Shown here: in pieces, positions 49,396 through 59,094 of the stretch | How the letters are laid out: each line of letters opens with the position of its first letter | Position numbering within the stretch: the first letter of the stretch is position 1 | Assembly (NCBI GenBank): GCA_947034885.2 | Contig: OX344750.2 | Location: forward strand, 14,874,053-14,938,052 | Length of the DNA stretch: 64,000 nucleotides | Direction: 5' to 3' | From: Thuidium tamariscinum | Taxonomy: Eukaryota > Streptophyta > Bryopsida > Hypnales > Thuidiaceae | Notes under the pieces: model-generated | What the model saw: only the letters and a program-made list of their open reading frames with translations | Told to the model about the DNA's origin: nothing | Database searches by the model: none | Made by a program: the position numbers and the translations under genes

Positions 49396-50255
49396 ACCCT
49401 TAAACGCATAGGCATCCCAAAAGTGGATGCGCCTTGGTCAACCTCAATTGTAACTTTCAAAATAAGTATATTTGGAATTTGATGTAAACTAAGAAAACAA
49501 AGCTTGCCAAGTTTTCTTTCTATTCCATTTTGAAATTTTGAAAAATGTCAAAAATTGGAAAAGTTGTTGCAATTGCAAGCTCAATGTGTTAAAATCCAAA
49601 TAACTCAATATTGTGTGTTTTTCATTTATATTTTATTTATATTTAAATGAATTTTAAATTTGAACTATACAATTAAGATTCCCATTCTATCCCTTGTTTA
49701 TGGAAAAACGATACAGATTATTCTAATATTTTTAGTAATTGTTATCATTTTATTTCCACCTTTAGCTTTAAAAAATCACTACAATTTGATTTTTACATCA
49801 AAATAATTGAAAAAATCAACATAAATAAAAAATGCATTTTTCCACTAGCAAAAAATATCAAAATTTTATATGTCAATTAAACAAGAGGATAAATTTGGTT
49901 TGATAGTTGAATTTGACTTCAAGGTCTTTGTTCTACTTGTTTTGGTTGTAGAAAATAAAATAACCAATCCATAATTTTTCACACTAACTTCTATAGCTAC
50001 TTGTACCTCTTGAGAAAATTTCAAATCATTTGGACTATTTATACTATTTTTACTTATTTATGTTCATTTTTTGCAATAAAAAGGATAACAATTACAATTT
50101 TCCACGAAACAAGTTGAAATTTCTTGTAGTGATATACAATTCATAGTTTCAAGTGATAAAAATATAACATTGTTCTTTGAACGCATTTTAGATGACAAAA
50201 TTGTGTTTAGATGTGAAGTTTGACCATTTCACAATGGATCAAGACGTTTAAGGGT
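49396..50255. mobile_element. TA-flanked TIR element (ACCCTTAAACG ends), nested
   Basis: ACCCTTAAACGC at the left and, reversed, ACCCTTAAACGT at the right (11 identical bases), with TA at 49394-49395 and 50256-50257. 860 bp, very AT-rich, no coding capacity. Confidence 0.72.
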
Positions 50256-50311
50256 TAATTTGGGGAGGTTTTAATTCTTAAAATGTTTTTCAGCAATTAA
50301 ATTTTTCTTTA

Positions 50312-50534
50312 ACCCTTAAACGACGTCGAATCCATTTTCTAATCGATGAATACGAGAGAATCTTTCTTTGTAGGATAAAATTGCAATCAATGATCCTCAG
50401 AATTAGGGGTGGAAAAGGAAGATCTTCTATAGTGCTTTGACTTCCAAAGGGTGTTTTTAGATTTTTTTGAACCAATGATTCCTACAGTATCAAAATTCCT
50501 CAATTCCACGGCCACCGGCTCGTTGTTTAGGGGT
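50312..50534. mobile_element. Short TA-flanked TIR element (ACCCTTAAACG / ACCCCTAAACA ends), nested
   Basis: 223 bp with TA at 50310-50311 and 50535-50536. The interior (GAACCAATGA, and CTTTGACTTCCAAAGGGTGTTTT-like sequence) resembles 12170-12240, a further decayed relative. Confidence 0.7.
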
Positions 50535-50566
50535 TAAAGACAAATGGATTTGATATTTTATTCATG

Positions 50567-50953
50567 TAAGGTAGAACCACCTATACTTGATGACTTAAGT
50601 AATTCTAGAATAGATCATGAGGACTATGAGGCTATGCAAATTTTTCATAATTTTATTCCCAAAACTGAAATTACTATGATTTTTGGAAGCCAAAAAGTGC
50701 TTTGAACCCAAAGCCAATGTTTAGAGTCTTCTAATTTAGATCATAGTTAAGACTACTTTCCTACTTGGTATTTCCAATACATTTTTATGACACTTTGGGA
50801 CATGTGTCATGACCTTATTAGTCCGAACTTTGAAAATGGTGAAAAAGTACATTCCTAGCTTTGATTAGAAATCTCTTTTAGCCTTGGTTGGAAATAGCCA
50901 CATTCTACAAGTTGGATGTGGGTCCCTAGTTGGGAATAGCTGGTTCTAATTTA
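50567..50953. mobile_element. R3-family TIR MITE, copy 3
   Basis: Left end TAAGGTAGAACCACCTATAC; right end decayed (reversed TAAATTAGAACCAGCTATTC). It contains the uninterrupted target CATGACCTTATTAGTCC that serves as the empty site for the insertion at 38643. Confidence 0.7.
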
Positions 50954-51164
50954 GTTTGATCATTTTTGGAGTTTCACAGGATTAATTGTCATTTTTTAAA
51001 ATTTAAATGCACAAGTCACATTTTCACTCTAGATGCATGGTCACCTCACCTAAAATGTACACTACTTTGTATATTGCTAGTGCAAGGAAAAAGAAAAATT
51101 ATATACTAACCTTTGTATTAGAAGATGCATGAAAACAAAGGCATTTTATGGACCTCCTACCTTA

Positions 51165-51872
51165 GCTTGGCTTGAAATGTTAGCATTAAATTTTTTCTAC
51201 AAATGAATGTGAACATTTGCAACTTCAAAATATCCCTAAAAAGTACCACCACAAGAATAAGAGGAATTAGAGAAGATAGAAAAAAGTACATTGAAATAAA
51301 TAAAGGAGATGAGCTAAATCATAGTTTGCAACTTACACCTTCCATTATAAAATCATTAATAAAAGTGGTATGCTAAAATCCAAAAGAAGTGAACAAAATG
51401 GAATAAGAAGTATTGTCTAATAAAATCATCATACCCATAAAGGACAATGAAAACAAGGTAGATTCAAAATTAGAGGTACTTGTCTAAACATGCTACTTTG
51501 CTTTTATTTTTCAATGAAAAATCATAGTTAAATCAAAAGTTAAAAGCTTAAGTCAAACCATTAAGAGTCCACCAAATCTCAATTTTAAATTCAAATTTAC
51601 TTAGATATATTCTAAAAAATTTCAAAAACATATTATACATTTCAAGTAGATAAAAATTGAGAAAGATGGAGTAGAATGAAGTTAGGTAGTCAAAAGAGTT
51701 AGTTTTTGGATGACAATTAACAAAAATCATTCAAATCATTTTAAGTTGAAATTTTAAAAATAAATAAAATTTAATACAAAATCCTAAAAGAAAGGTTAAA
51801 TTGGAATTGTAGATTAGAAGAAAACCTGGGATAAAATTTTATAGTGCCATTTACAAGCAAAGCTTCATACAT
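51165..51872. other. Spacer with nothing recognised
   Basis: AT-rich DNA between the R1 nest and the next TIR element. No gene, repeat end or RNA is recognisable; the small open frame at 51548-51730 (minus) is unsupported. Confidence 0.5.
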
Positions 51873-52187
51873 TAGGGGAGATTTGAGGGCAAGAAAAGGT
51901 TGTTTTGAGTTTGTTCCCCTAGTTGTTCCTTGTGTTGTTTAGGAATTCCGAACTAGCCTTTATAGTCTAATTTTTTTAATTTTTTAATTTTTTAAAATTT
52001 CAATTCTTTTGAAAAGTATTTAGAAAGTGAAAAATAATTAAAAATAATATTTATTAATTAATTAGTAAATTAATTAATTTAAATAATACTTGACATGGTA
52101 CATCAAACTGCCAATCAATGTAGCACTATTCTAGAGTTCCCATAGTCTAGGAACTTATAGTCTTGTAATGCCTCCAAATCTCCCCTA
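51873..52187. mobile_element. TIR MITE with TAGGGGAGATT ends, copy 1
   Basis: Left TAGGGGAGATTTGAGGGC and right, reversed, TAGGGGAGATTTGGAGGC over 315 bp. The interior GTTGTTCCTTGTGTTG and CATCAAACTG-CAATCAATGTAGCA segments recur in the interrupted copy at 55229-56991. Confidence 0.78.
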
Positions 52188-52568
52188 TGCATGCATAATT
52201 TTTTTATTAAGAAAGTTCAAATACTAAATGTCTTCTTTTCTTGAAGAGGTAATTTAATCTTCTACAACATAGGATATCTAAAAATCCAAAAATAATAGCT
52301 CTAACTTAGAAAACCATTGTAGATACTACAATACAAAGTAGGAGTTCAAATCAAACCCTTACAATTTTTCAACTACAAACTTGAATTCAAATTGCTATAA
52401 ATAATCTTTAGATGTTTCCATAATTAATTCATGATTTCTTTCAAATCACAACTAATTTTTTCTTCACACCTACATAGTAATATATAATATGTTGTATACT
52501 ACAAAATACATACATATATACACACATATATAAATACATATGAATTTTGTCCATTGATGTGCATGCAT

Positions 52569-52841
52569 TAGGGGAGATTGAGGCCAAAACAAGACTGCGA
52601 GTTTCCGAACTGCAAGGAATAAAGGAACTGTGTAGTGGCAAGAATGTGACGTAGTTAAGACCTAGCCACATCATTTTTTTTAAATTAAAAAAAAAATTGG
52701 ACTTTTTTTCATGTTTCAAGACCCCCAATTTTTTATTTTTGGGTAATTATTGCTTGATAGCACCTGACAATTTTTATCTGTTTCAGAGACAGCAAGGAGA
52801 ATAAGCCTGAAACAACCCTCCCTTGCTACAAATCTCCCCTA
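52569..52841. mobile_element. TIR MITE with TAGGGGAGATT ends, copy 2
   Basis: Left TAGGGGAGATTGAGGCC, right reversed TAGGGGAGATTTGTAGC, 273 bp, non-coding. The end lies 15 bp before the CACTA-type element that follows. Confidence 0.75.
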
Positions 52842-52856
52842 ATGGCACAATTGTTT

Positions 52857-55150
52857 CACTAGTAGAAAATGACGTCCAAATCAACAGAAATATGTTAATT
52901 TTCTGTTGATTCGGGTACTGCAATGTCCAATTTCACATTTTTTTTGTTACGAGTGACATTTTTTTTGGTTGATTTGGACGATAAGTGACAAAATCAACAA
53001 ATTTTTGTTGAACACTTTTTGAACCTTCTAAAATCTTTTGAAATCTTTTGGAATCTTATAGAATCTCTTAAAATCTTTATATTACAATGTCCTTATAAAA
53101 AAATTAAGTATTTAGATTTCTGTGTTCAATAAAAACCATAGACTTTGGAGGTCATTTACACATAGTAAATAAACATTTTTCAGAGAACTTTCAACTAAGA
53201 AAAGTTGTGGAATTAAATTTGACTTTCATCTCCAACAACTTTGACTTTCACCTCATTAATCAAAATAGAATAATTCGAAACTTTTCATGTACATATAAAT
53301 GTTGAATACTAATTTCAAATGTCTGTTTCAAAATAATAATGATATTTTAAGAATTTTTTGAGATTCATAAGCACCCCAAAGATTAATAAAAATTACATAT
53401 AATGCAATAAATTTTAAATCATATTTATCAAAAGAATTACCTAAATTATTGTACCTCAAAGCTATTTTTGGGACACATGTCGACCTATAAAAACTCTAGA
53501 GGGAAAAAAAGTTAGAAATTGTATCCAAAATCTCTACATTGCCAAAAGATGCCATTTGATTATTTAAAGGTTGACCCTTAAGTACCCAAGCCTTTTCAAG
53601 TCCATCTGGAAAAAGAGTGTGGGCTTATAGGTATTTCCAATAAAGTAAAAAAAAAATTTCAAAATTTAATTGTATAGATGTTTAAGGAACTTGCTTGTTT
53701 GTATGCATATATATCAATTTTGAGTGAAAAAATGCATAGGAGTTGTAAGATTATAACAAGAAAAATGCATTTTTTTTTCAAAGTATGTTGCCCTTCTCTA
53801 CAATGTTTCGAAAATTTACTATAAAAATTTCTAGAATTTGAATGTGCCATAAACAACTACAATTAGTGTTAACATGATACAATGCACTTTTTAAAAACTA
53901 AATATTACGTGAAAATTTATCAAAATCATTATACACTCCACTTTGCAATTATTGAAATGCAATTTATAAAAAAGGAAAAATCACAATTACCTCCAATTGA
54001 ACAGTTGCATGTTTAATTTTTCAATGTCTGAAACGGTGAAAATAGTTTATTATTTTCATTGGGACCAATTTTAAAACAAATGGATAAGTACAATTTCTTA
54101 AATTTCAAATCAAGTGAAATTATTGAACTTTCCTCAAACTCGGAAAATTAAGTCAATTCACAAGCTTTTCTTTATACTATTGGTATGTATATGCCTTTGA
54201 GAACCTTTCTAAATTAAATATATATATTTTTCACTAAAAAAATGAAAACTCTCATTAGTCAACCTTGAACTTGCCCATAAAAGTTTTTAATAAGTCAATC
54301 ATTCAAAAATCGGTGTTTTTGAAATTCAGCATACTTTGGAGGCCGTTTGCACATAGTAGAATAACTTATTTTCTTAAAATTTCAACAAAGAAAAGTTCCT
54401 AAATGAAACTAACTTTCACCTCCAAAAACCCGTTTCAGATTTGAAGAATTTGATCAAAAGTTATGGGCAAAATACAGAGAGGGGTTCAAACTGCCTTTCT
54501 TGTTTTACACTTTTAAACATCCTCTCGGAATTTTGTCCATAACTTTTGAGTTAAGACTCCAAATTGCAAAAGAATTTTTGTAGGTGAAAGTTGGTTTCAT
54601 TTAGCAACTTTTCTTTGTTAAAATGTTTTTCAAAAAAGTTAACATACTATGAGAAAAAGGCTTTCAAAGTTTGCTGACTTTCAAAAACAGAGAAAAATAA
54701 AATAGAAAACTAAGTAAATAAATTCGGAATCCTCGGGTGGTCATGAGTGATCTTCGGTGGTCTGATGGTTAAGGGAGGGAGTTCGGAACCTAAGGTGCGG
54801 GGTTCAAACCTCATGGGTGGTGTGCCCATGTGGCGTCCTGCCCAGGGGGTGCTGCCGCGTGGCGAGTGCCACTTGGCAGCTTGTGATTGGACATACTTAT
54901 TGTCATTTTTGTGTCCAAATTAACATTTTTTGGGGGTGAAAATCGACACTTTTTGGTTGGAAATTAACATTTTTTTGTTGTCAAAACAACACTTTTGTGT
55001 TGACAAATAATACCTAATTGTTAATTTGAACGTCCAAATCAACATTTTTTTGTTATGCAATGACCAAATTAACACGTCCTAATTAACAACTAAATTAACA
55101 AAAAAATCAACATTTTTTTGTCAACTTGGACACTGAATTTTCTACTAGTG
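52857..55150. mobile_element. CACTA-type element, 2.3 kb, non-autonomous
   Basis: Ends CACTAGTAGAAAATGACGT and, reversed, CACTAGTAGAAAATTCAGT (14 identical bases) are flanked by a TTT duplication (52854-52856, 55151-55153). Outer regions are full of short motifs such as AAATCAACA and AACATTTTTTTGTT in both orientations, as expected for subterminal repeats. The middle carries an inverted pair (about 54335-54430 and 54575-54685) with a third related copy at about 53140-53250, and a tRNA-like segment at 54750-54815. No transposase frame is present. Confidence 0.87.
54750..54815 (+). other. tRNA-like (SINE-head-like) segment inside the CACTA element
   Basis: An A-box-like TGGTCTGATGGTTAAGG (54758-54774) is followed about 30 bp later by a B-box-like GGGTTCAAACC (54800-54810). 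This is the arrangement of an internal RNA polymerase III promoter in tRNAs and tRNA-derived SINEs. Flanking sequence is conspicuously G+C-rich compared with the rest of the element. I cannot fold it into a good cloverleaf, so it is not called a tRNA gene. Confidence 0.5.
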
Positions 55151-55447
55151 TTTGAATGAAAACAATTAAGATTCTTACTCAATTTTTGTCAATCACTTCA
55201 TATTGTCTTTACCCGAAGGCCTTGACATTAGAAGGGATATAAAGGTAAGAGAAGCCCATTTTAGGGTTGTTCCCTAGCTTGTTCCTTGTACTTTCAAAAA
55301 TTTGCAAACCAACCTTATTGGTTGAATTTTTTGAATTTTTTTTAAAAAAAAATCTCCAAAAATTTGAAAAAGTGTTAAGAAAACCTAAGTGAATTTTTTT
55401 TTAATTAAAAAAGATAATTAAAAAATAATTAAATTTTTTTTAAGTAA

Positions 55448-55902
55448 CTAGTGGTTGGTGCTTGCTATGCTATGTAATCATCATTAGAATTTAGAAAATT
55501 GATATCATGAAAGCTCAAATCTCACAAAAGCACTAAATCATAGAAGCGCAAAGAAGTGTTTAGCCAAGAAAACCAATGGATTTGCTACCTCTATTATATC
55601 TTCTTGTGGATCCTCTTTAATATCACCTTCATTGCAACAACTACATTATTTTTATAATATCACTCTTTGTAAAAAGTGATATTACAAAAGTGATTGCAAA
55701 TTGCTACTCATTTTCTATAATATCACATTGTGTAACAATAAGATTTTCATGTATTCATGATTGAAAACATTCTTATAAAATATTTAAAATAATTATTTTA
55801 AGGACTTATTGAAATGAATATCATGCATTCTATTCAAATATATAAAAAATTTATTAGTATGTGATACTATGAATGCGTAGCATACCAAGCACCAGCCCCT
55901 AA
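55448..55902. mobile_element. TIR element, GGTTGGTGCTTG ends, tandem copy 1
   Basis: Left CTAGTGGTTGGTGCTTGC; right, reversed, TAGGGGCTGGTGCTTGGTAT. The interior includes a hairpin around AATATCACTTTTTACAAAG and its complement at about 55660. It is followed by a near-identical relative at offset about 922. Confidence 0.68.
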
Positions 55903-55955
55903 TATTAATGGTAGCTTTTGTGACATTAGAGAGGGAGTTATGATTTTAGTAGTAT

Positions 55956-56823
55956 GACTAGCGGTTGGTGCTTGCTATGTTACACATTCATCATTAGATT
56001 TTTATAAGAATTTTTATGTATTAGATAGAATGGAGAACAAAAATTTCAATAAATCTTCAAATAGAAATGACTAACATCTTTGTATTATTTTTTTTTATAA
56101 CTAAGCATATATATTGATATCAATTTTTTTATAACTAAGCATATATATTGAATTTTTATATTGAAAATTAATGTACAATAGAAATTTATTGAATGATGAA
56201 TGAAACATATGCAATGGTGAATACTATAAAAGATACACATACATAAGAATGCATTAGAAATTTGACTCCATTGTTACAAAAAATGGCAACCTACATTGAA
56301 GAATTGAAAAGAAAAACTTATAAATCTCAAAAACTTTGTAAACAATTTAATTGTTGTGGAATCCAAAATTGCTTCAATTGATTAAATTTCTCAAAATCAT
56401 TTGGTAGTAGCAATAGAAAATTGATATCATGAAAGCTCAAATCTCACAAAAGCACTGAATCATAGAAGCGCAAAGAAGCGTTAAGCCAAGAAAACCAATG
56501 AATTTGCTACCTCTATTATATCTTCTTGTGGATCCTCTTTAATATCACCTTCATTGCAACAACTACATTGTTTTTATAATATCACTCTTTGTAAAAAGTG
56601 ATATTACAAAAGTGATTGCAAATTGCTACTCCTTTTCTATAATATCACATTGTGTAACAATAAGATTTTCATGTATTCATGATTGAAAACATTCTTATAA
56701 AATATTTATAATAATTATTTTAAGGACTTATTGAAATCAATATCTTGCATTCTATTCAAATATATCAAAGTTTTACCGATATGTGATACACTTAATGCAT
56801 AGTATACCAAACACCAGCCCCTA
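55956..56823. mobile_element. TIR element, GGTTGGTGCTTG ends, tandem copy 2
   Basis: Left CTAGCGGTTGGTGCTTGC; right, reversed, CTAGGGGCTGGTGTTTGGTA. From about 56414 on it is highly similar to copy 1 from about 55494. It contains about 420 bp more than copy 1 after its left end, including a tandem duplication of ATAACTAAGCATATATATTG at about 56098-56150. Confidence 0.68.
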
Positions 56824-57408
56824 GTATTAATGGTAGCATTTGTGATATTAGAGAGGGAGTTATGATTTTAGTATATAGATATTTTGTGACATAGTAGTCT
56901 ATCAACTACATCAAACTGTTGATGTAGCATGTTCTTATAGTTTAGGAACTCAAAAAACTTGTGGCCTCCTATTGCCCTCTAATCCCTTCTACTTGTTTGG
57001 AGTTTGCCTATTCAAGCAAAGTACTTTAGAAAAATTGACTAAATGATAGCCAATTTATTGTTTGTGTTGTTTTCACATCATAGTGCAAATCTAAGAATTT
57101 ATAATATACCTCATATTCACTTTTATACAAAGAAGTGTCCCTTAGAAGTCTCAATTGCTTATATTATAAGGTGATTGCGCCTAAATGTATCATGTTTTTA
57201 AATCCAATCCAATATTTTTTTACATAGTAGTTTGCATAATTTCTATTCATGTAAGCATAAGGTTGATTTTGGTTAAATCTATTTTCAATGCTTTGAAAAT
57301 CTATAGTTTATTTATGTAATGCACCAAAATACAATGGTACAAGTATTTGAATGCAAAAATGTCAACCTATAAGCTTTGGACCTAGTTGAAGGAATATGTG
57401 TTTGCAAC

Positions 57409-57590
57409 CATTTGAAGGTGTCTATAACATATGTACCTAAAACATAGGTACATTATAACATGAAAAGTTCTATTATATAGGTACCTATAACATACACACA
57501 TATAATTATAGGAGGTGTCTATAATATAGACTCCTAAACTTATGAACCTCATCACAAGGACTTAGATTTTTATGCTCGGATGCTAAGAAT
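57409..57590. repeat. Degenerate TGTGAGCAT-family MITE core
   Basis: Contains GTGTCTATAACATATGTACC, CTATTATATAGGTACC and GGTGTCTATAATATAGAC units like the cores of the other copies, but no clear terminal repeats. Confidence 0.4.
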
Positions 57591-59094
57591 CCACTTCCCT
57601 AATTGTATGCTAAGAATCAAAAATCCTCATTGGACTTGCAATAAGAACCAAAAAAACATTGCCAAAGTAAAGAATAGGAACCACTTTCAACTTTTATTAG
57701 GACAATTTTAGATGGTGTTTCCTTATAAACTTGGATGTGGGCTTTTGAAGAAGTAATATCTTCATTCATGCCAATTTTTCACTTGAATTGGATTCACAAG
57801 ATCAAAGCTAGGTTTATTTGGTCTTAGAATAGTATTCTCCTTAGAAGAAAATGCAAGCACTTCGATTATTTTTCAACAAGTAAACAAATCTTAGAAAATC
57901 TTAGTTCATACCCTATTTAATGCGTAGGTTCAACCTTTCTTGTCAAATTATTAATTGATATTGCAATATGTGATTTGGTAGATGCAAAAAAATTAGAAAA
58001 TTTGTTATTCTTTGATTTAAATAATTCTTTTAGAAAAAAATTCTAAATTTTTGAATCTATTTTTAAAAATATTTTGTGCCAACTTTGACTATTGGGTTCA
58101 TTATTTGAAATCAAAAACTCTGAATTTGCTAGTTGCAAAGTTTAATATTAACCACTCCAAAATTCAGGGCAAATTTTTACGTTCATCATCCACCATTCAT
58201 CCCCATGCGGTGAAAAGAGCCTACTTAATCTTGTGAGCAGCGTTCCCAGAACAGCTTTCCTGACTTCGCAGGGGTGGCTATGGCCGTGACAAAGGTTCGC
58301 TATAACCGCGACTGGTATTTTTTTTTGTGGAAACAGGTAACTAAAATATGAGTTAAAAAGGGGCAATTGAACTCCCCATTTTTTTTTTATAGAAGGAAAT
58401 TTGCGAACTTTGAAATAGTTTAGGGTTTAACATCTGGCTCTTGTTGAGCTTCTCAAGTGATTGAAAATGCGAACCAGACATTTTGGAATTGTCTTCCGGC
58501 TATATTTTTGATCTGGAAGTTTTATGTAATCAAACAGATGGATTTTGATTTTGATTTCGGTGTGGTTAACTGCTGCCACTGCTGCGACACCAACACTGAG
58601 AGAGAACTTATGCAAATGTAAAATGATTTGAATGTTAAAGTATTCCTTTGGAAAATTGTTTATTGTTTGGACCCTGGAATGATTTCACTGGCAAGGGAGT
58701 TGAACCCTTCTTGCACAAAGCAAGACTGCCCAATTGCAGTGCCAGTGTTCTGCACACAAGAAAACAAGCCACATTAGTAGGGTTAGTTTCAAAAAACCAG
58801 ATCCTTCATAGCTACAGCTCCACGGTCGCCCACCGTCAGCTTCCACAAAAAACAACCTTCTTCACCGAACGTCCACTTGCGGCAGCTCCCAGCTTGCACC
58901 GAACGACCTCCCAGCTTGCAATCGATGGAGTGCAGGTGTTTTTGGAAGTTAAGGGATATAACAATACCCACAAAACGCCAGACCGCCACCCCAACACCGA
59001 TGGATTGAACAGCAAAGCCAGCTCATCTCATGAAAACTAAGGAAACTCAAATCCAGGAACACTGAGAAAAGGATACTAAACCTTTGTCAACTAT
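57591..59094. other. Intergenic region, 3' side of the hAT-derived gene
   Basis: AT-rich until about 58640, then less so. The 58648-59040 open frame (+) overlaps the likely 3' UTR of the minus-strand transposase relative and shows no recognisable domain, so I do not call it. Confidence 0.45.

Larger units (their letters stand above)
49353..51164. mobile_element. R1-family element carrying three nested insertions
   Basis: Outer ends CTAAAAGTAGGAGGTCTATA and, reversed, CTAAGGTAGGAGGTCCATAA belong to the R1 family. The R1 interior resumes between insertions (for example GGTTTTAATTCTTAAAATGTTTTTCAG at 50268-50294). The nested elements are 49396-50255, 50312-50534 and 50567-50953. Removing them leaves a few hundred bp, a normal R1 size. 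Confidence 0.65.
55229..56991. mobile_element. TAGGGGAGATT-family MITE, copy 3, split by nested elements
   Basis: Left end TAGAAGGGATATAAAGG, right end reversed TAGAAGGGATTAGAGGG. Left interior (GTTGTTCCCTAGCTTGTTCCTT) and right interior (CATCAAACTGTTGATGTAGCA) match copy 1 at 51873-52187. About 1.4 kb of other repeats (55448-56880) separate the two halves. Confidence 0.7.

Noticed and set aside
58648..59040. 130-codon plus-strand open frame
   Set aside because: It is antisense to the likely 3' end of the hAT-derived gene and has no recognisable domain or conserved start.
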